Of a stretch of 64,000 nucleotides of DNA, positions 53,189-61,259 are shown piece after piece. The stretch covers positions 62,001-126,000 of the forward strand of contig JACJNY010000066.1 in NCBI GenBank assembly GCA_014695295.1, written 5' to 3'. The position numbers and the translations under genes were made by a program. Source of the DNA: Microcoleus sp. FACHB-61 (lineage in GTDB: Bacteria > Cyanobacteriota > Cyanobacteriia > Cyanobacteriales > Microcoleaceae). The notes under the pieces are model-generated. The model saw only the letters and a list, made by a program, of their open reading frames with translations. It made no database searches and had not been told where the DNA came from. Every line of letters starts with the position of its first letter. Position 1 is the stretch's first letter.

Positions 53189-54820
53189 ATGCCTGCAAAA
53201 AAATCAAAGCTTCTAATTGCTGCCTCCATCGCCGCAGCAGGTAGCGCTGCGGTCTACTTTTACTTCCAGGGTTTGAGCCAACAAGTATCCAACCCTCAAG
53301 ACAGCGCCAAAGTTGTGCCCGACGAAGCAATGATGGCCGCCTTCATCTCACCCAATCCCCAAGCGCTGGCCGAGTTGCAGCGATTTGGCACGCCTGGGGC
53401 TCAAAAGTTGGTCGGCCTGGGTTTGAAGACCTTTCAAGAACAAAGCTTGGCAGGCACTCAAATCGACTTTGACAGGGACTTAAAACCTTGGCTGGGGGGG
53501 GCGATGGTCGCTTTGTTGCCCCCTGATGCTGCGGCAAAAACCGAGCCTCCTAAGCTGCTGGTTGTAGTCAGCGTCAAAAATAAAATTAGCGCTTGGAATT
53601 TTGCCAATAAATTAAAATCTCAGCCAGGTGCAACAACTCAAGAAACCGAGTATAAAGGAGTTAAAATTTTTGAGATTGCAGAGCCAACTGGCAAGCGCTA
53701 CAGTGTGGCTTTGCTGAACGACCAATTAGTGATGGCTCCTTTGAGAAAGCCTGTGGAATTGGCGATCGATACTTTTAAAGGAGAACCCTCTCTCGCTACG
53801 CAGCAGAGCACAACTAAGTTTTTTGCAGAGAGTGCTGGTGTCAAGAATCCGATCGCAACTGTTTATATTGCTGATTATCCTGCTGCAATTGAGCAATTAA
53901 AAGCTAATTTGCCCGCAGATATCCAGTTGCCTTGGACAGTGTTTTCGCAGTTCAAACAAGTTAAGTCTTTGGTTGCGGGAATTGGGGCGGATAGTGCGGG
54001 ATTGAGGGTAAAAACTATCGCTCAGTTAGACCCTAAATTCGTGCAGCAAAATCCACAAGCCGCATCGAAATTGTTACCCAGATTTCCGGGCGAAACCATT
54101 GCTTTAGTCGGCGGCAAGGGCATCGATAAAATTTGGTCGCAGGCGACGGCTCAGGCAAAAGATAGCCCGGAAGTTGATAGGGGGATTCAGCAGGTGAGGA
54201 GTAGTTTTAAGCGGTTGGATTTGGATGCGGATCGTGATGTTTTTGGTTGGATGAATGGAGAATTTGCGATCGGGGTGATCGGTTCGGATCAAGGCATTTT
54301 GTCTCAGTTGGGAATGGGGGCGGCGATGATTTTTGAAACAAGCGATCGCCCTGCTGCTGAAGCAACCCTGAAAAAACTCGATGAGATCGCCAAAAGCAAT
54401 GCTACAGTCAGTGTCGCCCCCAGACAAGTTCAAGGCAAAGAAGTTACGGAGTGGCAAATACCCCAGCAAGGCACTTTATTCGGGCACGGTTGGCTGAATG
54501 AAAATTCTGTGTTTGTAGCTTTCGGCGGCCCTTTAGTCGATGTGATTACTTCCACGCCACCGCAACCGCTAAGCAGCAGTCCGAGTTTTCAGGCGATCGC
54601 CACTTCTTTACCGCAAGTCAACCAAGGTTACCTTTACATAGATATGGAAAAAACCATGTCTTGGGCTAACCAATATTTGCTCGCAGTACAGCCAAATTTA
54701 GTTTCGCCGCCCGTCGCTGAATTGCTCAATTCTCTCCGAGGAATTAGCGTAGCCACAGCTTCTACAGAACCGACAACTGCTCAGCTTGAGATGCTTTTTG
54801 CCTTGAAATCTAACAATTAG
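53189..54820 (+). CDS. DUF3352 protein, probably exported
   Basis: A 543-residue protein. One N-terminal hydrophobic segment (about 7-28, LLIAASIAAAGSAAVYFYF) after positively charged residues acts as signal or anchor. The rest is a repeated alpha/beta fold typical of DUF3352: VPDEAMMAAFISPNPQALAE near the start, DLKPWLGGAMVALLPP, DRPAAEATLKKLDEIAKSNA, and the last WANQYLLAVQPNLVSPPVAE. Widespread in cyanobacteria, function unknown, probably periplasmic. Stands alone. Confidence 0.85.
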   Translation: MPAKKSKLLIAASIAAAGSAAVYFYFQGLSQQVSNPQDSAKVVPDEAMMAAFISPNPQALAELQRFGTPGAQKLVGLGLKTFQEQSLAGTQIDFDRDLKPWLGGAMVALLPPDAAAKTEPPKLLVVVSVKNKISAWNFANKLKSQPGATTQETEYKGVKIFEIAEPTGKRYSVALLNDQLVMAPLRKPVELAIDTFKGEPSLATQQSTTKFFAESAGVKNPIATVYIADYPAAIEQLKANLPADIQLPWTVFSQFKQVKSLVAGIGADSAGLRVKTIAQLDPKFVQQNPQAASKLLPRFPGETIALVGGKGIDKIWSQATAQAKDSPEVDRGIQQVRSSFKRLDLDADRDVFGWMNGEFAIGVIGSDQGILSQLGMGAAMIFETSDRPAAEATLKKLDEIAKSNATVSVAPRQVQGKEVTEWQIPQQGTLFGHGWLNENSVFVAFGGPLVDVITSTPPQPLSSSPSFQAIATSLPQVNQGYLYIDMEKTMSWANQYLLAVQPNLVSPPVAELLNSLRGISVATASTEPTTAQLEMLFALKSNN

Positions 54821-54991
54821 GGAATTGGGAATGGGTAATTGGTAATCGGGAATTTGTAATTCTCCCTTCTATCAGTTAAATCCCGTACACGGCTTCGTTG
54901 CGGGATTTTATCCGACAAAAAAAAGTTGCTGCCTCTCCAGGGAGGGCAGCTACTCAAATAAAGCATCTTAAAGTCTCTCAAAACTTCAGAA

Positions 54992-55189
54992 TTAACCTTC
55001 AGACATTCCCGATTTATTTGGCAATTGCAAATCATCCGGATCTACATAGTGACAAACTGCTTTGTCCATACAAATCAAAGCCCAGCCGGATTTATCGATG
55101 CTCATCAATTTGTAAGAAGCGGGCTGAATAAAGAAACCTTTGTGGTTGCGGGTTGCTGGTTTGATGTTAACGTGGCTCTCATTGCTCAT
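54992..55189 (-). CDS. Small conserved protein of unknown function
   Basis: A 65-residue protein. It reads as a compact beta-rich domain: SHVNIKPATRNHKGFFIQPA, then SYKLMSIDKSGWALICMDKA and VCHYVDPDDLQLP. The ATG complementary to 55187-55189 has AGGAG 11 bases upstream; the open frame continues to 55276 but without support. No signal peptide. I recall similar short cyanobacterial proteins without assigned function. Confidence 0.65.
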   Translation of the reverse strand: MSNESHVNIKPATRNHKGFFIQPASYKLMSIDKSGWALICMDKAVCHYVDPDDLQLPNKSGMSEG

Positions 55190-55385
55190 GTTTTTACAAC
55201 TCCTAGTATTATCGTAGTAAAATCTGAAAACCGCTGAGCGGGTTTGTGAATCATCTAAGTTTTCAAATACTAGCACTGACTTCCTGAGTTTTCCATAAAG
55301 TTATTTATTGATTTATTACGAGATCGTAATAAACTCCAAAGCCAGTTTCGTTGCTCCCCGCCCCCAAATCGACTTGTTTGCGCAG

Positions 55386-55802
55386 TTATGGCTCCAGAAG
55401 CCACTGTTTTACGCGGGCGAGACTCTTCCAGTCGGGTTTTCTGCTTAATCCTTCTTCAAAATTTTTTTTAACTTCGTCGAGTAACTCTTCGGAAGCCATC
55501 AGTAATTGCTGAGCCACTTCTACGTGGGGGCGCACTCCTTTTTCTTTGAGATCGAGGATCGCTACTGCTAGGTTGATGCGAGCTTGGGGGTCGTGAGGGT
55601 TCAATTTAACGGCGGTTTTCGCTGCCTTTTGAGCCGGTGCGGGTTTATTTTCTAACAGGTAGAGCCACGCGAGGCTAGCCCAGGCATTGCCATTTTTGGG
55701 AGCTTTTTCGCACACTTCTTTAAACACGGGGATCAGATTAGCCGGGGCTTCGCCAGCTTGGTAGCGATCGAAACCGTCTTTAAACAATTCTTCAGGGGTC
55801 AT
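55386..55802 (-). CDS. TPR-repeat protein
   Basis: A 138-residue protein with two to three tetratricopeptide repeats: LFKDGFDRYQAGEAPANLIP, then PKNGNAWASLAWLYLLENKP and PHDPQARINLAVAILDLKEK, and a last amphipathic helix pair. It should be a protein-protein adaptor. No signal peptide. It ends the strand run after sufA, separated from it by a strong hairpin, so it is likely transcribed on its own. Confidence 0.85.
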   Translation of the reverse strand: MTPEELFKDGFDRYQAGEAPANLIPVFKEVCEKAPKNGNAWASLAWLYLLENKPAPAQKAAKTAVKLNPHDPQARINLAVAILDLKEKGVRPHVEVAQQLLMASEELLDEVKKNFEEGLSRKPDWKSLARVKQWLLEP

Positions 55803-55840
55803 TCGATTTTAGATTTTAGATTTGGGATGTTGCATGGAAA

Positions 55841-55879
55841 AGGGCGTGGGGCAGTTAATAACTTTCTGCCCCACGCCCT
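55841..55879 (-). terminator. Terminator after sufA
   Basis: The arms AGGGCGTGGGGCAG (55841-55854) and CTGCCCCACGCCCT (55866-55879) are perfect over 14 bases. Read on the minus strand the stem is followed by TTTTCC, so it ends the sufA transcript. Confidence 0.85.
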
Positions 55880-55889
55880 ATTTTCCGAT

Positions 55890-56243
55890 TTATGTAGAAA
55901 AAGAACTGCCACAGCCGCAAGTTTGAGTTGCGTTGGGGTTAGTAAACTGAAAGCCGCCCCCGATCATAGCATCGCTGAAGTCGAGAACCAAACCGTAAAG
56001 ATAAAGAATGCTCTTGCGATCGCAAACTACCTGAAAACCGTCGTAGTCGAACACTTCATCGTCGGATTTCACAGTGCTGGGGTCTGCGAAATCCATCACG
56101 TAGGACATTCCAGAGCAGCCGCCCTGGCGCACCCCTACCCGTAAGCAGAGGTCTTTACCTTGTTTTTCTCTCAGGGCTAAAACTTGGCGGACAGCAGAGT
56201 CCGTCATTTGAATTCCACGCTTTTCAGAAATGGCTTGAGTCAT
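55890..56243 (-). CDS. sufA: Fe-S cluster assembly A-type carrier SufA
   Basis: A 117-residue A-type carrier that receives and passes on iron-sulfur clusters. The three cluster Cys are present: RVGVRQGGCSGMSYVMDF with the first, and CGCGSSFS with the other two. The insert VVCDRKSILYLYGLVLDFSD is that of cyanobacterial SufA, which separates it from IscA. Full length. No other suf genes are adjacent. Confidence 0.92.
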   Translation of the reverse strand: MTQAISEKRGIQMTDSAVRQVLALREKQGKDLCLRVGVRQGGCSGMSYVMDFADPSTVKSDDEVFDYDGFQVVCDRKSILYLYGLVLDFSDAMIGGGFQFTNPNATQTCGCGSSFST

Positions 56244-56488
56244 AATTTGCCGAACTCCTGAGATTGTCTAATGCTAAGAGTTTAATCTTATCCCTCCATT
56301 GTACAGGCATTCGCCAGAAGGCATTCCGTTAGATGCTGAAGGCAGAATTTTTACCTTCTAATTTTTAATTCCCGTGGAGCCTCGTTCCCAAGCTCGATGT
56401 CCTCTCCCCCTATAGGGTTTATGATTGATAAGCAGCGGTTGACCGGCTACCGGCACCGCAACCATGCTTCACCCAACGGGCTTACTCT

Positions 56489-58132
56489 ATGGCAGCGCTG
56501 AATCGCACTACTCTTCGTCGGCTACAAAACTTACCTCAAATTCCCAGCGTGTGGGAGGGCGACCGCCGACCTATATCTAATGCTGACTCGCACATGATGC
56601 TAGAGGACGACGACGATCCAGAAGCTGGTGGCGAGTGTATTCTCTGGGTGGACGGCTCTGAAGGCATCGTGAGGGCTATGGACATGGTAGGCCCAGATGC
56701 CGGCCCAGAGGCGATCGTCCGGGCCCTGCTACGGGCAATGGAACATCCCCAAAGTCCAGCTCCTGCAGGCCGGCCCCAAAAAATAGTAGTCAAAAACCGA
56801 GAAATTCAATTTTATCTGCGGGGCGTACTTCAAGATTTAAGCATTTCCATTGACTACGTGCCGGAATTGCCCTTAATTGACGAAATATTTCGCGGCATGG
56901 AAGAAGTGGCGATCAACAGACCTCCTGAGTTGCCCCCTCAGTATGCTGAAGTTTTAATGGAAAAAGCTGCTCAAATTTGGCAAGATGCTCCGTGGCGGAC
57001 TTTGAGGGAACACCAAATTATATCTATTGAAATCAATCAGTGGGATGTCGCCAGCCTCTACGTGTCCGTATTGGGGCAAGGCAGAATGGATTACGGAGTT
57101 TTACTGTACCGTTCTCTAGAATCCTTGAAGCGGTTTCGAGAACGAGTCGTCAACGATGAATCTTTTGAAGATTTAGAACAGGCTTTTTTAGGGCAAGACT
57201 GTTTGTTTCTCACCTTTGAAAGTGCTGGAGATATTGATGAGGACGACGAAGAAGAAATTGATTTAGCTGATTTGCCTCCATCGGAAATTGAACCAAATTT
57301 TGGCAACCTGCATCCTTTAGAAGGATTGCGATCGATTCTTTACGAAGAAGAAGCCCTGACGATGTTAGTTGCTCTCGAAGCATTTCACCGCTTTTTCCGC
57401 AACGGCCGCCGGAAATTGGGAGCAGAGACGTTTCCCAATCTCAACAGTCGCTACCGCATCCCGGTTCCGCAGTCTGACGGAGAAATTCAACAGGTATCCG
57501 TTAAAGTTTCGACACTGCCCGACGTATCCGACGAATTATTACAGATGCTCGGTGATGACGATGATGATGACGATGATGATGAATTTGAAATGCCACTGCT
57601 GCGGGACGATTTGGTGCCGCAAAATTCATTTTTGAGTCTCGGCGCCGTACCTTGGGAAACGGTAGAGTTCCTGCGCGAAAGTGTCCAGTTTCACCAAGCG
57701 GCAGAAAGTGATATTAATACGGCTGGAGATGGTTTGCCGGTGGTGATGATCCAAACTTCTCATCCGAAAGCGAAAACTATGATTCAGGATTTGAAAGAAG
57801 CGGGAGGGGTGAAGGCAATTGGTTTTAACCCGGGCGAAAATCCTTTTCAGGATGAGCAATACGACTTGGGTATTTTGCAAACTCAAAATGGGGATCTGTA
57901 TTTGTTTGGGGAGTTTAATGAAAATGATCCGGTGCATCAGGAAGCTCGCCAAAAGTGGGAGCGTCGCTGTAAATTAACGAACGGTTGGTGCGGTTTGGTG
58001 ATTGCTAAAGGCTTGATGGGTGCTTCTCGCGGTCAGCCTCAGTTTAAGGATATGGTCGCTTTGTTTGAGGTGCGCTGGGTGTCTGCTAAAGAGTTGGGAA
58101 TTGGGCCGCTTCAGTTGATGCCGATGTTTTAA
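56489..58132 (+). CDS. Conserved cyanobacterial protein of unknown function with a poly-Asp run
   Basis: A 547-residue soluble protein. The N-terminal third has CILWVDGSEGIVRAMDMVGP and AIVRALLRAMEHPQ; an acidic stretch DIDEDDEEEIDLADLPPSE (about 250-270) and a run of nine Asp near 355-363 split it into three parts. The last part (SFLSLGAVPWETVEFLRESV, and AKTMIQDLKEAGGVKAIGFN) is alpha/beta. I recall this as a widespread cyanobacterial family (possibly DUF6930) but do not rely on that. No active-site motif is seen. Confidence 0.75.
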   Translation: MAALNRTTLRRLQNLPQIPSVWEGDRRPISNADSHMMLEDDDDPEAGGECILWVDGSEGIVRAMDMVGPDAGPEAIVRALLRAMEHPQSPAPAGRPQKIVVKNREIQFYLRGVLQDLSISIDYVPELPLIDEIFRGMEEVAINRPPELPPQYAEVLMEKAAQIWQDAPWRTLREHQIISIEINQWDVASLYVSVLGQGRMDYGVLLYRSLESLKRFRERVVNDESFEDLEQAFLGQDCLFLTFESAGDIDEDDEEEIDLADLPPSEIEPNFGNLHPLEGLRSILYEEEALTMLVALEAFHRFFRNGRRKLGAETFPNLNSRYRIPVPQSDGEIQQVSVKVSTLPDVSDELLQMLGDDDDDDDDDEFEMPLLRDDLVPQNSFLSLGAVPWETVEFLRESVQFHQAAESDINTAGDGLPVVMIQTSHPKAKTMIQDLKEAGGVKAIGFNPGENPFQDEQYDLGILQTQNGDLYLFGEFNENDPVHQEARQKWERRCKLTNGWCGLVIAKGLMGASRGQPQFKDMVALFEVRWVSAKELGIGPLQLMPMF

Positions 58133-58196
58133 AGTTAGTTGACGGTTGACTGTTCACTGTTGAGTGTTGTGAGAAGGAAGAGGTAAAAGTAATTTG

Positions 58197-58220
58197 TAAG
58201 GTGCGCTGCAGCGCACCTTA
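58197..58220. repeat. Perfect 24-base palindrome
   Basis: The arms TAAGGTGCGCTG and CAGCGCACCTTA meet without a loop. Same family as 7024-7076 and 26015-26037. It lies before the RHH/MazF operon and may include its operator or be a wandering repeat. Confidence 0.8.
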
Positions 58221-58247
58221 GTTTTTAAATTATTAAGGAGAATGATT

Positions 58248-58502
58248 ATGTCAAATTCTACTCAAAAACGAGAAGTGTTAGTCGCCCTTGATGCTGAATT
58301 CGCTGATAAAATAGACCAGCTTACTGATAATTGGACGGAGGCGATCGAACAAGCTCTCCGTCTCTGGTACGCTAAGCAAATAGAAGATAAGTTGCGGAAG
58401 TTTTATCAAAACCGCAGCCAAGAAGATATTGAGGATGAAAAAGAGTGGTTTAATTTTGTAGAGGAACAGATAGAAGAAGCATGGATCGGTGATGGACTCT
58501 AA
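58248..58502 (+). CDS. Ribbon-helix-helix-like antitoxin
   Basis: An 84-residue protein. The N-terminus (QKREVLVALDAEFADKIDQL) has the strand-then-helices look of a short ribbon-helix-helix domain, followed by TEAIEQALRLWYAKQIEDKL and a charged tail (EDEKEWFNFVEEQIEEAWI) that would wrap the toxin. AAGGAG at 58235-58240 fits the ATG at 58248, not the one at 58242. It overlaps the toxin gene by 11 bases. The toxin partner suggests the role; the DNA-binding fold is inference. Confidence 0.75.
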   Translation: MSNSTQKREVLVALDAEFADKIDQLTDNWTEAIEQALRLWYAKQIEDKLRKFYQNRSQEDIEDEKEWFNFVEEQIEEAWIGDGL

Positions 58503-58864
58503 CTCAACAGCAAAAACTTATCCCCGCCAAGGTGAGATTTACCTTTCAAGAGCTTTGCGTCAGTTAGGAGATACCAAAAAAAGACCTGTAGTTGTGGTTT
58601 CTCCCGATATCCGCAATGAGTTTACTGATTCTGTAATTGTTGTTCCTTTCACAAGTAACCTTGCAGGAGTAGAAAATCCTACTCGTGTCTTGATTCCTGC
58701 GGATGAGGGAGGATTGCAAGCTGATTCTCTAGCTGTATGTGAAAAACGTTTCTGCTTTGCGACAGACATTCCTAGAACAAGGCCCTTACGGTGAAATTAG
58801 TGCCGATGTCCTAGCAAGAATACAGAGGCCTATACAACTGTCGATCGGCATTTATGAACTTTGA
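58492..58864 (+). pseudogene. MazF/PemK-family toxin, frameshifted near its C-terminus
   Basis: An endoribonuclease of the MazF/PemK fold: YPRQGEIYLSRALRQLGDTK, KKRPVVVVSPDIRNEF, then VIVVPFTSNLAGVENPTRVL. The reading frame runs to a stop at 58792-58794, but its last 15 residues are foreign to the family. Removing one A from the AAAAA run at 58742-58746 restores ENVSALRQTFLEQGPYGEIS and a normal end (ARIQRPIQLSIGIYEL) with stop 58862-58864. So this is a +1 slip in a homopolymer: a real mutation, a phase-variable site, or a sequencing error. The start ATG at 58492 overlaps the antitoxin gene. Confidence 0.85.
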
Positions 58865-58924
58865 ACGTTTCGGAAATTCTAAATTTTGTTACAATTTGTA
58901 AAAATACGGGAAAGGATAGGTAAA

Positions 58925-60361
58925 ATGCGGGTTGCGATCGCAGGTGCGGGACTGGCTGGAATGACCACAGCAGTCGATTTAGTGGATGCCGGCCACGAAG
59001 TAGAAATTTTTGAATCCCGCCCCTTTGTCGGCGGCAAAGCCGGAAGTTGGGTAGATCCCGACGGCAATCACGTTGAAATGGGTTTGCACGTCTTCTTCGG
59101 CTGCTATTATAACTTATTTGCGTTGATGAAAAAAGTGGGAGCGTTTGACGATTTGCTCCTCAAAGAACACGTCCACACTTTTATCAATCGAGGCGGCGAA
59201 ACCGGTTCTTTAGATTTTCGCTTTCCGGTGGGTGCTCCTTTGCACGGATTGAAGGCGTTTTTCACGACATCCCAGCTATCGGTACAAGACAAAATTCAAA
59301 ATGCGATCGCCCTGGGAACTAGCCCGATCGTCCGAGGTTTGATAGACTTTGACGGGGCAATGAAAACTATCCGCGATTTGGATAAAATTAGCTTCGCTGA
59401 CTGGTTTCGCAGTCAAGGTGGCAACCAAAACTCGCTCAAAAGAATGTGGAATCCGATCGCCTACGCACTGGGTTTTATCGACACTGAAAATATTTCTGCC
59501 CGGTGTATGTTGACAATATTCCAATTCTTTGCGTCAAAAACCGAAGCCTCTGTCATGCGGATGCTAGCCGGTTCTCCCAACGAATATTTGCACAAACCAA
59601 TTGTGGAATACTTGGAAAGCAAAGGAACGAAAATCCACACGCGGCGCCGAGTGCGAGAAATTCAGTTTCAAGAAGGGGCAGAAACTCGCGTAACTGGTTT
59701 GGCAATAGCTAGCGGCGAAACCGAAGAAAATATTACCGCCGATGCTTATGTTTTTGCATTAGATGTCCCCGGAATTCAGAAAATATTGCCCCCAGCTTGG
59801 CGGAAATGGTCGGAATTTGACAACATTTACAAATTGGATGCTGTGCCGGTCGCTACAGTACAATTGCGGTTCGACGGTTGGGTAACGGAACTGGAAGATG
59901 AAGCCAAGCGCAAACAGTTGAGCCACGCTGTAGGAATCGATAATTTGCTATATTCAGCAGATGCAGATTTTTCTTGTTTTGCAGATTTGGCACTGACAAG
60001 TCCCAAAGATTATTATCAAGAAGGACAAGGTTCGCTGTTGCAGTTGGTGCTAACACCGGGAGATCCGTTTATCAAACAAAGCAATGAGGCGATCGCCCAA
60101 CACGTACTTAAGCAAGTTCAGGATTTATTCCCGTCAGCGCGGGAATTAAACATGACTTGGTACAGTGTAGTTAAGCTCGCTCAATCTTTGTATCGCGAAG
60201 CACCGGGAATGGATGTTTTCCGCCCTGCTCAAAAAACTCCGATCGCCAATTTCTTTCTAGCAGGAAGTTACACTCAGCAAGACTACATTGATAGCATGGA
60301 AGGAGCGACACTTTCAGGCCATCAAGCGGCTAAGGCAATCCTCGAAGCTTACAGTCATTAG
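58925..60361 (+). CDS. crtQ: Zeta-carotene desaturase
   Basis: A 478-residue FAD enzyme that turns zeta-carotene into neurosporene and lycopene on the membrane surface, in the carotenoid pathway. The start [20 protein letters not shown] holds the FAD-binding GxGxxG, followed by [31 protein letters not shown] and, near the end, [20 protein letters not shown], the second FAD motif, are typical of the plant-type desaturases ZDS and PDS; the overall sequence is ZDS. The frame opens at a TTG at 58886; the ATG at 58925 with AAAGGA upstream is preferred. It supplies precursors for the carotenoids bound by the HCP at 10557. Confidence 0.94.
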   Translation: MRVAIAGAGLAGMTTAVDLVDAGHEVEIFESRPFVGGKAGSWVDPDGNHVEMGLHVFFGCYYNLFALMKKVGAFDDLLLKEHVHTFINRGGETGSLDFRFPVGAPLHGLKAFFTTSQLSVQDKIQNAIALGTSPIVRGLIDFDGAMKTIRDLDKISFADWFRSQGGNQNSLKRMWNPIAYALGFIDTENISARCMLTIFQFFASKTEASVMRMLAGSPNEYLHKPIVEYLESKGTKIHTRRRVREIQFQEGAETRVTGLAIASGETEENITADAYVFALDVPGIQKILPPAWRKWSEFDNIYKLDAVPVATVQLRFDGWVTELEDEAKRKQLSHAVGIDNLLYSADADFSCFADLALTSPKDYYQEGQGSLLQLVLTPGDPFIKQSNEAIAQHVLKQVQDLFPSARELNMTWYSVVKLAQSLYREAPGMDVFRPAQKTPIANFFLAGSYTQQDYIDSMEGATLSGHQAAKAILEAYSH

Positions 60362-60553
60362 TCATTAGTCGTCTCTCGTTTTCTCTCGTTTTCTCTCGTT
60401 CCCAGGCTCTGCCTGGGAATGCCTATCAGGAGGCTCCGCCTCCAGTATTTAGACAGAAAATGCGAGGCAGAGCCTCTAGAAATGCGTTACCAGGCAGAGC
60501 CTGGTAACCAGAAATCTAAAATCTAAAATCTAAAATCTAAGATCTAAAATCGC
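60362..60553. repeat. GGCAGAGCC hairpin cluster and ATCTAAA heptads
   Basis: Two hairpins of the CCCAGGC / GCCTGGG type (60400-60418 and 60485-60507) and one of GGAGGCTCCGCCTCC (60428-60443) are followed by five ATCTAAA heptads to 60548. They lie between crtQ and its neighbour. Confidence 0.75.
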
Positions 60554-61000
60554 ATGACTGATTGGTTAGAACACAGCGTCCAAGTAGAAGTAGCAATTCC
60601 CATCGAATTAGCGTGGCAACTCTGGTCAGATTTAGAGCAAATGCCGCGCTGGATGAAGTGGATCGAATCAGTTCGCATTCTCGAAGACAACCCGGAATTG
60701 TCGCGCTGGAAACTCGCAACTGGCGGGTTAGAATTTAGCTGGCTTTCTCGGATTATCAAATTAGTGCCGAAGCAGATAATTCAGTGGGAGTCGGTAGACG
60801 GTTTGCCAAATCGGGGTGCGATAAGATTTTACGATCGCAAAAACAGCAGCATTGTCAAACTGACGGTAGCTTATGGAGTTCCCGGCTGGCTGGCAAAATT
60901 GATGGACAATTCATTTCTAGCGCGAGTAGTTGAATCGACTCTTATGGCTGACTTGGAAAGGTTTAAAGAGTATGCTCTGGAAGTGAAAGCGACATCTTAA
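60554..61000 (+). CDS. SRPBCC (cyclase/dehydrase-like) protein
   Basis: A 148-residue START-like/Bet v1 fold protein. WLEHSVQVEVAIPIELAWQL at the start (strand, then the VWxLWSDxxxMPxWMxW signature), then ISWxS-type strand QIIQWESVDGLPNRGAIRFY and the long C-terminal helix. In cyanobacteria the same family sits next to crtQ (for example the neighbour of slr0940 in Synechocystis), so a link to carotenoid handling is likely but unproven. A hydrophobic ligand cavity is expected. Confidence 0.85.
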   Translation: MTDWLEHSVQVEVAIPIELAWQLWSDLEQMPRWMKWIESVRILEDNPELSRWKLATGGLEFSWLSRIIKLVPKQIIQWESVDGLPNRGAIRFYDRKNSSIVKLTVAYGVPGWLAKLMDNSFLARVVESTLMADLERFKEYALEVKATS

Positions 61001-61065
61001 ATTATGAGGATTAAAGTCATAACTACTAACCTGTTTGTAGTAAGGACTTCAGTCCTTTAATTTCT

Positions 61066-61186
61066 AATTTAGGACTTATGCACCCGAACAAAGAAACCGG
61101 GTTTTTGAACCGAGATTGAAAGTTTGAAGCAAATATTTTGGTTGAAAACCCGGTTTCTGGTCGCCCGTGCGTCCAGGACTATAATT
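61066..61186. repeat. MITE-like element with nested inverted repeats
   Basis: Outer ends ATTTAGGACTTATGCAC and GTGCGTCCAGGACTATAAT; inner arms AGAAACCGGGTTTTTGAACC and GGTTGAAAACCCGGTTTCT. Same layout as 28711-28836. Confidence 0.75.
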
Positions 61187-61259
61187 GGAACGCGAGAGTC
61201 GATCGGCCTTTTGCCTCAGTATCATAGAGAGATGCTGCTGATTCCTTCTCGGTTCAGTT

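Noticed and set aside
54898..55237. Plus-strand frames opposite the small protein at 54992-55189
   Set aside because: Shadows of the minus-strand gene, which has the ribosome binding site and protein-like composition.
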